64,000 bases of DNA from Zea mays (GCF_902167145.1 NC_050097.1:171150923-171214922); one strand, 5' to 3'. Positions 46,075-56,897 are shown, counted from the stretch's first letter. Notes: generated from the sequence alone by a model not told the origin. Numbers and translations are program-made.

Positions 46075-46090
46075 CGGCGGTGGGCGCCAA
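46075..46090 (-). other. Primer-binding site, element E
   Basis: The minus strand reads TTGGCGCCCACCGCCG directly after the LTR end. It starts with the TGG expected for pairing to a tRNA CCA end. It is not the initiator-Met type of the other elements; I do not assign the tRNA. Confidence 0.65.
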
Positions 46091-46705
46091 TGTTGGGACT
46101 TGTTCTCAAATGCTAAGAGTCAAGAACAAGGCAACACAGAGTATTAAATGTTAATGCCCTTCGTCCTTCGAAGCATTATTTCCCTTAGGATATAACAATC
46201 TTCGGACGAAGGTCATGAAGGACATACCTTCGTGATCAAAGTTATAAGATAATGAAAGATGAAATATATGAAACATGAAACATGAAAGATAATATAAACA
46301 AGCACATAATATCATCCATATATTTCATCATACGAACTTGAATATTAAAATACAATATTTAATTACATTTATACCTTCGGTTTGATAGAAGGCAAGAATT
46401 CAAGTATTGCGTGCGAGCGATTATAAGATTGCCTCCACAGTACGGGGGTACTGTTCATCTATTTATAGGCACAGGGCACAGCCTGTGAGATATTACATTC
46501 ATGCCCTTTACAAAAGATTACGATTATGACACAGACTCTCATGGATCAATCGGTCATTTCATCTTTAAGTTGGTGCAATCCTTCGTCTTGAGACATGCCG
46601 CTATGCCGAAGCTTTATGGATGATAGCTTTGGCACTGCTTTTGAAAGGATCTGCCGAAGGTGTTTCTTCTTACAGGATCTTCGGCGATGAAGCATACCCC
46701 CAACA
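46091..46705 (-). repeat. 5' LTR of element E (615 bp)
   Basis: The plus strand runs TGTTGGGACTTG to CATACCCCCAACA. It differs by eye at about 15 sites from the left copy, mostly C/T transitions. The TSD copy AAACT follows. Confidence 0.93.
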
Positions 46706-46710
46706 AAACT

Positions 46711-46763
46711 CTAATCTATATGGAGTCAATCACCCTATTAAACATAAAGTATCTACGCCATAG
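46711..46763 (+). pseudogene. Right half of the reading frame split by element E
   Basis: With one AAACT copy ignored, the frame from 27508-27781 continues here as SNLYGVNHPIKHKVSTP and ends at TAG 46761-46763. The family is not recognised. See the left half at 27508. Confidence 0.42.
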
Positions 46764-47520
46764 GTGAAAAAGATGAGGTGGACACATGGATAGTGTAGAA
46801 GATCGGGCAGAGATGAGGACCATGCCTCAGGCGCTGCTCCGGGTGGAGTAGGTGCAGAGAGCGGTCGTTGTATCAGTGCAAGACGTAGGAAATAGAAGGA
46901 AGAAAGGGAGCACGGCGATATAAACACCTTGATTTCCATCAGTTGCATGGGGACCGATAAAAATTGACCAATTTTTTTGGGGGTAAAGCCCACAAAAATT
47001 ACTTTGGTCCATGAAAGTTCTAGTTTTTATGTTGCAAAATCTCACTTAAAGTAGAAGAATTCAATGTCGATGGTACATGCTCTCATTGGAGGTCTAAGTT
47101 GTTTGGATGCTTGTAAGGACATAGTTTTTTTTCTGACCGAGCGACTGATAATATAAGTAAACCAAGGAAAAACAAACTTTTAGGAGTAAAATATAGTAGC
47201 GGTTCTCAAACTTAGCATGTTGTGTCAATTAGGTCCCTAAACTCAGAAAACCAGGAAAAGAGGTGCTAGAAGATCTAAAGCTATCTAAAATTAGATTTGT
47301 TTAAACCGGATGTAACATGTTGTGCCACGTTAGAGTCACTTGGGTCCCCGAATTTGACATGATGTGCCACTTCTTTCCCTGAACTTTTATTAGTGTGGTC
47401 TAACGTGGCACGCTATATTGGCATCTAGTTTGAGCAAACTTGGTTTTGGACGATTTTGTATCGACCGATCAAGTTATATGACTTGTTTTTCTAGATTTTC
47501 TAAGTTTAGGAAGTGACAGT
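46764..47520. other. Intergenic DNA between E and CACTA element G
   Basis: No gene was seen. 47200-47460 has two diverged copies of a motif (GGGTCC/AGGTCC..AAC/GAATT, with ACATGTTGTGCCAC and ACATGATGTGCCAC), likely an old dispersed repeat. AGT at 47518-47520 is the left target duplication of G. Confidence 0.45.
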
Positions 47521-48085
47521 CACTACCGGAAACGGGCGCTTTGCCGAGTGCCCGAAGCACTCGGCAAAGCCCCAAAAACACTCGGCAAAGGTTTTGCCGA
47601 GTGTCGCACTCGGCAAAGAAGGCTTGGCAAACAGTACATCGGCAAAGCCTTCTTTGCCGAGTACTTTTTCTCGGGCACTCGGCAAAGAGGTTTGCCGAGT
47701 TCCAGGGAGCACTCAGCAAAGAAAAGTGGCCGTTACAGCGACGAGGTAACGGAGACGGCTTCTTTGCCGAGTGTCAAGGATGACACTCGGCAAAAGAGTT
47801 AACTTTGCCGAGTGTCTTCCCAGTAGCACTCGGCAAAGATTCAACCTTTGCCGAGTGCCCCCTAGGACACTCGGCAAAGAGCCCGCCAGAGAGGGTCCCC
47901 ATGTCAGGTTCTTTGTTGAGTGCTCTGCGCGGCACTCGGCAAAGCGTGCCTCTTTGCCGAGTGCCAGCGACATAACACTCGGCAAAGTCCCTAAACCGGT
48001 GTCCAGGTTTTTTCTCTTTGCCGAGTGTTATGACCATAACACTCGGCAAAGCACCTCTTTGTAGAGTGTTACACACAGCAAAGTG
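47521..48085. repeat. Left subterminal repeats of CACTA element G
   Basis: There are about 20 copies of TTTGCCGAGTG or its complement, in head-to-head pairs that make imperfect palindromes of about 35-40 bp. In En/Spm such short subterminal repeats bind the TNPA protein; binding here is inferred. Confidence 0.9.
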
Positions 48086-48124
48086 ACCAATATGTACCTT
48101 TTTTATTTGTTTTTTGTATTCCAT

Positions 48125-48345
48125 CCACACAAACAAAAGATATCACATATATACATCACAGATATCATCACAAACATAAATAGCCAACACAAACATAAAA
48201 CCGTCACCACAAACATAAATATCCATCACAAACATAAGTGTTCAACACAAGTATCAAACACAAACATAAGTCTCAAATGTCTCAAGCTCTCACATAAGTA
48301 TCAAACACAAACATAAGTATTATACACAAGTTCTGAAGTCTAAAA
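48125..48345. repeat. CACAAACATAA-type short repeats
   Basis: This is a low-complexity array of (AT)CACAAACATAA(AT) units, about 12 imperfect copies of 12-20 bp. It lies just 3' of the TNPA-like gene inside G. Confidence 0.75.
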
Positions 48346-48516
48346 CAATGAAAACACAACACTCATGGAGGTGGGCGGTTTGACCGGGGCTGCGTTGGGC
48401 TGAACCCTTCCGGAGGGTTGTTGGATGCCGCCCCAGATTGGCCCTGCACAGAGAAGAGATTGCATGTGTTATACCAGATGCATTACAAACATCTAACTAC
48501 AATTTTGATACTCACA

Positions 48517-50330
48517 GGAGTGTGGAAGAGAGTAGGGTCAACTGGAGGGAACAATGGAGGTGGCGGAGCGATGCCCTGTGCGGCGCCAAGGCTCTGCATG
48601 TACTGGAACATCTCCGCCATCCTCTGATGATCTGCCCGGCGCTCCGCCTCCCGCTCCGCTATCATCCTCGCCTCCATCTCGTGACGTTCCCTCCTCTCTT
48701 CTTCTAGTTGGGTCTGTAATATTACAAGCCAACGTTATAGTAACTCAAAGAGAAGGTATATAACTCAAGGAAGGACGAGTTACAGAAGCACTAACCTCGA
48801 GTTGCAGTATGCGATGTTGTAAGCTGTCGTGCCGAGGTCGTATGGCTGGACTCGAGCCCGTGCTCCTTGCTCTCACCTGAGACAGAGTGGGAGTGGAGGA
48901 CGAGTCGATTGCCCCGTCGGCAATCCAGTACCGCCCATGTCTCTTGCCTCCTCCGACCCTCATGAGCACATCGGTGTCGATCGGCTCGATGCTCGGATCA
49001 TAGTCTGGGCCATGGACCTCCTGCGCCATGGCGGTGTAGTCATGGAGGCGGCTATAGACGGCGAGGTTGGTGTAGGCCTCAGGCCCGTCATCTGGGTTGT
49101 AGGTGACGTCGGACGTCACCTTACCCTTATGGACCATAGCATAGGCCGAGAAGGTGGAGCAAGGCCGGCCACCATGTGACGTCGACTGCAAAGAAAACCA
49201 ACGAGATAGTTAGAAATAATATCTAATTCAGTGCTATATATCTAAATAAAAAAGAGGGCATATCCATGCTTTGGCATATTGGCCCAGGCTCCGGCTGCCT
49301 TGGTGGTGGGAGGGGCCTTGCATCATCAAACGTCGTTCCCGGCTAGCGGTGTGCGCCTCGTCCCACTCAGGCGAACACCACCTATCCACCATCTGCTCCC
49401 AGCACAAAGGATGTGCGGCGCACCAATGTGGAATCATCTACAAAGTAAACACGTAAAGTGCATATCAGAAGATAAAATAAAATTCATGCATGGAGTACTG
49501 GTACCAAACATGCATGACTTTACCTGCAGGTACTGCTCCCTGGTCAACGACATGGTTCGGGCTTGAGGTTTGGTCACCCTCTCCCCAAGGACGGAGCCGT
49601 GGTAGGTGATGATGGCCTGGATTCGGGCCTCATAGTGCATGTCCACGACGAGCTTCTTACAGCTCGTGGTGGCCACCACATCCGCCCTAGCCTCGTATCC
49701 AGCATCGCATCTGAAGAAATCCTGCATACAAAAACGATGTGTCCATACATTATTTCAAGAATTTGCAACGAATGCGACATATTTTACATTATACTAAGAC
49801 TTACCCACAGCTCTTGCTTCACCCGCTCCGCCTTGTTATTGAATTCCCGACCGTCCCGGTCTACTGCATCGGGGGCAACGGCGTAGTGGTCGAAGGTGAA
49901 GGCTGGGCCCGTCACTCCAGCGTACTCCACAAGTCCAGGGAAGTGTTCCCTGCACAGTAGGCCGAGGATGCCAATGGGGGGGCGACGATGACCCCCAGCA
50001 TAATCCAAAACCGTCCAAGACCTGTCCAAGTGATAAATAAAAAGTATTAGTTTATATTATGATTTTGAACACATAATATGAACAAGAATGAAGAACATAA
50101 AGTTACATAACTCTCCCCTTCCAGCCGAATCAACGGCCACCTGTCCCGAAGTATGGGACGCTGAGGGAGACTCGCGGGGCCTCGCAAGTAGATGCTCCTC
50201 GAACTTGAGCCGCCTGAACCTGAGGCGTCCTACTGCTGGTCGTCGTCGTCCTGCTGCTGGTCGTCATCGTCCTGCTACTGGTCGTCGTCGTCCTGAGGCG
50301 CCGCCTGCTGCTGGACAGGGTCATCCTGCT
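48517..50330 (-). pseudogene. TNPA-like gene of CACTA element G (Transposase_24-type), multi-exon
   Basis: TNPA-type proteins bind the subterminal repeats and assist excision. Exon-like blocks on the minus strand are: about 50130-50330 (RGASTCEAPRVSLSVPYFGTGGR); 49803-50026 (WTVLDYAGGHRRPPIGILG ... EFNNKAERVKQELW); 49521-49722 (FFRCDAGYEARADVV ... MSLTREQYLQ); 49265-49437 (WCSPEWDEAHTASRERR); 48800-49188 (HGGRPCSTFSAYAMVHKGK ... QHRILQLE); and 48517-48714 (a coiled coil, EEERRERHEMEARMIAERE). Plausible GT/AG boundaries separate them. The first block has stops and a small deletion near 50145, so the gene is probably broken. Assignment to the plant Ptta/En/Spm family is by recollection of its motifs. 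Confidence 0.72.
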
Positions 50331-50505
50331 GCGCTGCCTGCTCTGCCTCGTCCGCCGTCCTACTCCTCCTCCCCCTCCTCCTCCTCAGCCAACCGCCCAC
50401 CATATTTGTCCAACAACCTGCAATTAAGAGTAAACAAATAAGCACATATAAAAAGATGTATTTAAAAATAGGTGCGAAATAAAAAGTCATATAGCATTAC
50501 ATCGA

Positions 50506-53219
50506 TTAAAAATAATCTTCATATGTGTCGGGGTTAGCCGGATCATAACTCTCATCATCATTATCAAGCATTTCAATCTCAACACCATCGGAAGACGCAA
50601 GTTCGTCATTAATGTCATTGCCTTCAAGGATTACTAAGTCATTATCATTTTGCACCTCATCATCCTCCTCATCAACAACCATTTCAATATCTACGTCCAT
50701 TCTGATAGCTTCAGTTAAGTCTATCTCAAATCGCCCTTCTAGCCCATCTTCTTGGAAGAACTCTCCATCATATGTGTCTGGGTCTAAGTTGTAATCTTCA
50801 TCGTTAGGAACAGGTAACCTCTCGTGCGGCGATACCTTATACACAACATCCCAACCCTTAAGATGTTCTTTCATTTGACACGCATATGGGAGATAATACA
50901 CTTGTGTGGCCTGTTGGGCCACGATATAGACATCGTCTCCTGCTAAGGTGGAATCTTGTCGAATTTTGACTATGCCAAGATTAGAATGTGTCCGTCTCGT
51001 CACTTGAGGGTCAAACCAATGACATTTGAATATCACTGGAGTAAGAGGTTTGGAACCATAAAAATTGAGCTCATATATTTCTTCGATTCGTCCAAAATAA
51101 TCGACATTGTCAAGGCCGAGCGTACAGACTCCAGAACACGTTGTTTTCCGATTGGGCTGACTTTTGTCGTAGTTTGTTGTGCAAAAACGGTATCCATTGA
51201 CATCATACCCAGAATATTTCTTGACCTTATAAGCAAAGCCGTTGGCTACTTGTCTCAACTCGACACTCATAGACGGATCTCTTTGGCCCTGCAAGTATTC
51301 GCAAGTTAAAAGATGCTAAATTGAGTTCAAAGACGTATCTCTTTTACAAACTAAGCACGTACCTTACGTTTGAACCAGGAAATGAAATTGGGCAACCCAT
51401 TTCTCGCACCCTTTCTAAGAAGAGTGTCATATTCCTGTGGAGTGGGGTCCCTTGATCGACGCCAGAATTCATAAAGAAATTGTTCCATGTATGGCGTCAC
51501 CTCTTCAAGGTTGGTCAATACATATAGCATGATATGCCGCCACTCTTCATGTTGCCCAAAGTGCCTCGGCAACATTTTTTTTAGTGTGCATCACGTCAAT
51601 GTTGTGTAAAAGGAGCAGGTCGTCATAATAGGGGAGCCGAGTCAAGCCAAACTTATGTGTCCACATATGCTGCTCACCATATCCCACAAAACCACCTTCT
51701 GTATTGGCCACGAGCCCATCTATCTGTTGACGAATTTCGGCACCAGTCATCGTTGCAGGTGGGCGGTCTGTCACTACGACACCTTTCGTAAAGTTCTTGA
51801 TGTCTAGGCGGAATGGATGGTCAGCAGGAAGAAATTGTCGATGTTTATCGAAGGACGAATATTTGCCACCCTTTTTCAACCAAATGAACCTGAGAGCTTC
51901 CTTGCAAACTGAGCATGGGAACTTACCGTGAACACACCAGGCACAGAATAGCCCATACGCCGGTAAGTCATGCATGGAGTACTGGTACCAAACATGCATT
52001 CTGAAGTTTGTCTTCGTAGCTCGGTCATACGTCCATACCCCTTTCTCCCAGGCACGTACCAATTCATCGATCAAAGGCTCCATGTACACGCCCATTTTAT
52101 TCCCCGGGTGTCCGGGAATTATCAACGACATGAATATATTCTGCCTTTGAAAGCACACACCAGGGGGAGATTGATTGGGATAACAAACACGGGTCAACAT
52201 GTGTACGGGGCAGCGCTCATTCCATAGGGATTGAACCCATCTGTGGACAACACAACACATACATTACGAGCCTCTTCGGCTTTCTCACGGTGAATGGCAT
52301 CGAAGTGTTTCCATGCTTCACAATCGGATGCGTGCACCATCTTGTCAGGATTGTATCGTTTTCCATTTTTGTGCCATGTCATCTGTTTCGCGGATTCCTC
52401 TGTCATGTACAGACGTTGGATCCTCGGTATGAACGGAAGGTGCCGTAGGATTGTCAAGGGGATGTCGAGCTGCCTCTTCTGTCCATCACTAGAGTCTACC
52501 TCCATGAACCTAGACGATGTACACTTGGGACAGTACTTTGCCTCCGCGTATTTTTTCCTAAATAGCACGCAGCCCTTCGGACAAGCATGAATCTGCTCAT
52601 ACGTCATCTTGAGTGCACGAAGGAGTTTCTGTGCCTCGTACATGCTCTTTGGCAGAACGTGATCATCCGGAAGTAGGCTCCCAATAACCGTCAACAAGCC
52701 ATCGAATGCGTCTCTACTCATGTTGTACTGCGACTTGAACGCCATTACACGCTCAATGGCATCCAGTTGAGAAACCTTTGTCTGGCCGTGAAGGGGCTTC
52801 TGTGCCGCGTCGAACATGTCGTAGAACGCCTTTGCAGTCGGCTCTGGCTCGTCATCCATACATCCTCCCGTGTACTGTGCCTCCTGATAGTCATTCAACA
52901 TATCCGCTACCCCCGCATCTGCGTCATAATCCTCGACACGTTGTCTCAGCACCTCCTCTCTCGTACGATGCGCTTCACCATGAAATATCCACAGAGTATA
53001 GCCCGGTGTAAATCCATTCTTCCAAATATGTTCTACCATGACCTTCTTTGGTTTTCTTTTCCGGTTGGCACATTTGCTGCACGGGCATGGGACTAGACTC
53101 GCTCCCTTAGCAGCTTCGCCATATGCCCGTTCCACGAAATCATCGGTCTTTCTAATCCATTCAGTGGTGACATCGTTCCTTTCTCTACGGCCCGTGTACA
53201 TCCACTCACGGACCTCCAT
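50506..53219 (-). pseudogene. TNP2-like CACTA transposase of G, broken and internally deleted
   Basis: From the start at 53219, a transposase-associated domain (EWMYTGRRERND ... CPCSKCANRKR) is followed by the TNP2 domain, with STDGFNPYGM holding the first catalytic Asp and HNIDVMHTKKNVAEAL holding the second (near 51580-51600). A TGA at 52194-52196 and a frameshift near 52165 break the domain between these. At about 51565 the frame jumps from AEALWAT to HEEWRHIMLYVLTN: roughly 300 residues usual for this family are missing, probably including the third acidic residue. After an intron (about 51292-51361), 50506-51294 encodes a DUF4216-like domain (YSGYDVNGYRF ... FDPQVTRRTHSNLGI) and an acidic tail. 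Confidence 0.85.
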
Positions 53220-53755
53220 CCTCTAACAGGAAATTTCGGCAGCACCTCCCCTGCACGGGGAGGTTTCGAAATCCTGCAAATAAAATTATCAGCACGATGG
53301 CTGACATCCACACATAATTCAACGACACGATGGCCGGCAATCATCAATACTCAATATTAACCTAATCATACACGTACATAAATTTAACACAAGAAAACTA
53401 AATATTAATCTAATCAACTCAATATTAAACCTAATCATACCCAACGGGCGGGACGACGGGTCGCGGACGAATCGACAGGTCGCGGACGAGACAGCGGGTC
53501 GCGGGCGAGGCGGTGGGGGCACGGCAAGGGCACCACGAGGGCACGCACGGCGAGGGCACGGCGGCAGCGAGTCTACGGTGTACGGCGCGGTCGCGGCTGC
53601 GGCGGCTGCGGCCGCGCGGCGAGGGCGTGGGCGGGGCGAGCGCGGCGTGGGCGCGGCGGGGTCACGGCGGGGCGGCGGGGTCGCTGCGGGGTCGCGGCGG
53701 CGAGTCTACGGCGGCGGCGGCGCGGCTGTGAGAGAGTGAGAGAGAAAGAAGGAAT
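53220..53755. other. Upstream region of the TNP2-like gene with GC-rich block
   Basis: 53450-53730 is about 75-80% G+C with CGGCG-type runs (GGCGGGGTCGCGG). It sits between the transposase start and the subterminal repeats and may include its 5' untranslated region. The small open frames in it are compositional. Confidence 0.5.
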
Positions 53756-53764
53756 TACCTGCGC

Positions 53765-55307
53765 TATGTGAACGCGCTTTGCTGAGTGCCCGTGATCTGG
53801 CACTCGGCAAAGATTTTTTTTATTTTTAAAATAAGCTTTGCCGAGTGCCAGATCGGGGACACTCGGCAAAGGCTCCTTTGCCGAGTGTCGACGAGGTGAC
53901 ACACGGCAAAGACTAACTTACACTTCTTTCCCGAGTGCCACCCAGGGGGCACTCGGCAAAGCCTACTTTGCCGAGTGTCAACCAGCTGACACTCGGCAAA
54001 GTATATTTTTATTTTTTTGATTTTGTCTCCCAAACTTTTTGTGGTATGTTTCTACACTATGTAGACCTACATGTATCATTTGTGGACAATTATAACAGAG
54101 TTTTCAATCCTTAGTAGATTTAGTTCGTTTATTTGAATTTCTTCGGAAAATTCAGATTTGAACTGCAGGTCACTCGAAACTTGGAAAACCGTGCATGCAA
54201 AAATGATATTCATGTTACTTAGCATAAGTTACGACCGATTCCAGAAGCGGACCGGAAACTTCGAGCAACATGCTCACTAAACATGGTCGTGAACTTGCCA
54301 TCCACATGTTTAAAAATTGTATAAAACACAAACTAAGTCAGAAAATCATGAAACTTGTCCACGTGTCATGATATCATATGTACAGGCTGTGATAAAAATT
54401 TTAGAATGTTTGGAGAAAGTTGTGAGACACTATGTGTAGAAACCTAAGAGAACTACACATGAAATCATAGAGTTTCAATGTGGATCTCTTAGGTTTGTAC
54501 ACATAGCACGTCATAGTTTTCTCGAAACTTTTTCAATTTTTTATCACAGCCTGTACATATGATATCATGACACGTGAACAAGTTTCATGATTTTCTGACT
54601 TTGTTTGTGTTTTATACAATTTTTAAACATATGGATGGCAAGTTCACGGCCATGTTTAGTGAGCATGTTGCTCGAAGTTTCCGGTCCGCTTCTGGAATCG
54701 GTCGTAACTTATGCTAAGTAACATGAATATCATTTTTGCATGCACGGTTTTCCAAGTTTTGAGTGACCTGCAGTTCAAATCTGAATTTTCCGAAGAAATT
54801 CAAATAAACGAACTAAATCTACTAACGATTGAAAACTCTATTATAATTGTCCATAAATGATACATGTAGGTCTACATAGTGTAGGAACATACCACAAAAA
54901 GTTTGGAAGACAAAATAAAATAAATAAAAATATACTTTGCCGAGTGTCTAGAGAAGACACTCGGCAAAGAGTCCTTTGTCGAGTGCCCACTATTTGGCAC
55001 TCGGCAAAGAGTCTTTGCCGAGTGCCAACACTCGGCTCTCGGCAAAGACTGACAGCCGTCAGCTTTGGGACGGCCGCTGACGGCCCTTTGTCGAGCGCCC
55101 CCTTTGCCAAGTGTTTTTTACACTCGGCAAACGTGTCTTTGCCGAGTGTGGTCCTGTGCCGAGTGTCCAGCACTCAGTAAAGAGGCTCGTTGCCGGGAGC
55201 CTAACTTTACCGAGTGCTGCTCTGGGCAAAGCCTTTTTTGCTGAGTGCCCGACAAAAAACACTCGGCAAAGAGACCGACACTCGGCAAGCCTCGGATTCC
55301 GGTAGTG
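53765..55307. repeat. Right subterminal repeats of CACTA element G
   Basis: CTTTGCCGAGTG-type units occur in two blocks, 53765-54000 and 54940-55300, on both sides of a long inverted repeat. The right terminus ends GATTCCGGTAGTG at 55307. Confidence 0.88.
53998..54948. repeat. Long near-perfect inverted repeat (arms about 470 bp)
   Basis: The left arm (about 53998-54465) and right arm (about 54470-54948) are inverted copies. In the stretch from GTGGTATGTT to TGTGATAAAAA I count about 9 mismatches in about 380 bp. Near the centre (54380-54560) the match is weaker, and the loop around ATCATAGAG (about 54463-54471) is only a few bases. RNA from either strand could fold into one long hairpin. 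The arms have no open frame or recognised domain. Confidence 0.92.
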
Positions 55308-55310
55308 AGT

Positions 55311-55485
55311 GTGATAAGTTCGATGACTGGTCTTTCCTTATCACAGCAAGTTCATGAGGCAAGCAATTGACGTTAACAAATTCTGATTATTGGCCGTTTT
55401 AAGCACGAAACCGATGTCTAAACCATCACTTCCCAACCCACTATTGGCCCCAACAGCTCGGTAATGCAAGCATGACATGAAGAAT
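55311..55485 (-). other. Likely 3' untranslated part of the LCAT-like gene, cut by CACTA element G
   Basis: There are only 178 bases between the gene's stop codon and the end of G. Plant 3' untranslated regions usually extend about this far or more, so G probably lies in or just beyond it. Confidence 0.45.
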
Positions 55486-56897
55486 TTAGGATGGAATCTT
55501 CTGATTATTGGCCTCAACGATTTCTTGAATGACCCTGTGCAGGGCAAAATCATCCGTGACGATCGTAGAATGCTGGGCCTTATTGATCTTGATGGATTTG
55601 AACTGCTTCTTCTGCTCCGGCTGCCGACGCATCTCCTTCTCGAACGCCAAGACGCTGATCAAATTGATCTTGCCATCTCCGTCCCCGTACGCCACCGCCT
55701 CCGGGGCCGCGTCGATGTCGTCGCCCCAGAACACCAGCCGCAGCGGCGTCCTGTTGCCGACCCCGCTGATGTACGTCATGGGCACCATCGGCGCCGCGAA
55801 GCTGCTCATCTTGGGGACGGCCCGTCTCCTGAAGGGCTCCGCGGCCTCGCCGGAGCCGACGGCGGCGAGGAAGCGCTCCATGTCTTGCGCGGACGCGGAG
55901 TAGTTCCGCTCCCTGGTGACCACGAGCGGCGCCTGCAGGCGCCCGAACACGGCCGGCGACGGGAAGTTCACGATGGCGCTCTCGAAGCTCCTCCACATGG
56001 CTCGCGTGGCCAGCGGCGTCGTCGCTGGCACGTAGAGGATGTCCGTCCCGGACGCGAAGTTGCGCACCGGCTCCAGGAACCCGCCGGGGAGCGTCGGCGC
56101 GACCAGGACGAGGCGCTCGATGTGCTCGCGCCGCCACGCCGGCGGAGTGTTCCGGACGAACTCGAGCGCGACCATGCCGCCGAAGCTGTGGCCGAGGATG
56201 ACGGCCTTCTTCCGGGTCCTCTCGCTCGCGGCCTCGACCAGCTCCATCAGCTCCTTGAAGTAGCGGGAGTACACCTCGGACGTCTGGCCGGGGGACGGCG
56301 GCGCGTAGCGGAAGTCGTAGGGGGCTCCGAACATGGTGTCTCCGTCTCGGTATCCCATGTCTTCCAGTGCGGCTCTCAGCTTTCCGAGGCACCAGTCTCT
56401 GTGCACAACGGAAAGAGAACAAGCAGTTAGTTTGTCAAACATGGAGATCACACACACACATTGATCTCTGAGGAGGACGACGACTCACGACTTGAGAGGG
56501 TTCTTGTAGCTGAAGGCTCTTGTGGAGCCGAAGTTGGGCACTCGTGTCTCGACGCCGGCGAGGTTCCGGTACTCGTTGATGTCAGGGTCGTAGACGAGGC
56601 TCATCTGCTCCTCGAAGCACTGCATGTAGTCACGAGACAGCAGCTCCGAACTGTTCTTCCACAGACCGAACCACCGCTTGCCCTTCATGGCGCCGCAATG
56701 CGGCACCGACGGCCGGTACTCCTCGGTGAGACGTGCCTCCAGGTCGCTGCAGCTCATCCCAGCTACCAGAAAGATGGGGTGGAAGTTGTTGGCGCTGACA
56801 GCATTGTTTCCTGATAGATGCTCCCGGAGACGAAGAGGAGAGGGCAGCAGGAGCAGCAGCAGAGAGACAGCAGCTGCTGAAGTAGAGAACTAGCCAT
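55486..56897 (-). CDS. Lecithin:cholesterol acyltransferase-like lipase (LCAT-like 1 type), two exons; N terminus uncertain
   Basis: It belongs to the LCAT family of alpha/beta-hydrolases, which move or release acyl chains from phospholipids; the plant substrate is not deducible. Exon 1 ends at 56489, a 90-bp intron (56399-56488, GTGAGT..GTGCACAG) follows, and exon 2 runs to TAA 55486-55488. Reading across the junction gives NPLKSDWCLGKL. Motifs: LEARLTEEYRPS; GAPYDFRYAPPSPGQ; ILGHSFGGMVALE with the nucleophile Ser (residue 161 if translation starts at 56757); YGDGDGKINL with the likely Asp; KAQHSTIV with the likely His (366). The ATG at 56895-56897 is in another frame. In the LCAT frame the leucine-rich signal-peptide-like stretch follows a TAG with no ATG; the first in-frame ATG is at 56757 (393 aa, no signal). 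It may be a damaged gene. Confidence 0.82.

Larger units (their letters stand above)
27782..46705 (-). mobile_element. Tat-lineage Ty3/Gypsy retrotransposon E, with antisense gene, hosting element C
   Basis: Both LTRs (27782-28396 and 46091-46705) and a perfect target duplication AAACT (27777-27781 and 46706-46710) bound the element. Read right to left: 5' LTR, primer site, protease, RT, RNase H, a second RNase H, integrase, noncoding repeats, then an extra gene on the opposite strand before the 3' LTR. Dual RNase H and an antisense ORF mark the Tat lineage (Grande/Cinful-like in maize; family name unsure). A normal gag is missing. Sirevirus C interrupts the protease region. Without C the element is about 9.6 kb. 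The LTRs differ by eye at about 15 of 615 sites. Confidence 0.93.
47521..55307 (-). mobile_element. CACTA (En/Spm) DNA transposon G, complete ends (7787 bp)
   Basis: The ends are CACTACCGGAAACGGGCGC and, inverted, CACTACCGGAATCCGAGGC: an 11-bp perfect terminal inverted repeat. They are flanked by the 3-bp duplication AGT (47518-47520 and 55308-55310), the rule for CACTA elements. Both subterminal regions are packed with CTTTGCCGAGTG/CACTCGGCAAAG units. Inside, on the minus strand, are a TNP2-like transposase gene and a TNPA-like gene, both decayed, so G probably needs help from elsewhere to move. Confidence 0.95.

Noticed and set aside
47521..48085. CRISPR-like array of short repeats
   Set aside because: The units are palindromic CACTA subterminal repeats with irregular spacing, inside a plant transposon with terminal repeats and target duplication.
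53513..53731. Small Ala/Arg/Gly-rich protein in the GC-rich block
   Set aside because: Open frames exist on both strands there purely because of composition.
55580..56422. Second minus-strand open frame of 280 codons rich in Arg, Gly and Ala
   Set aside because: It is a shifted frame of the same LCAT exon, without any conserved motif.
55477..56430. Long plus-strand open frame of 317 codons
   Set aside because: It is the antisense shadow of the LCAT-like exon 2, caused by high G+C; the minus-strand frame has the lipase motifs and a matching intron.
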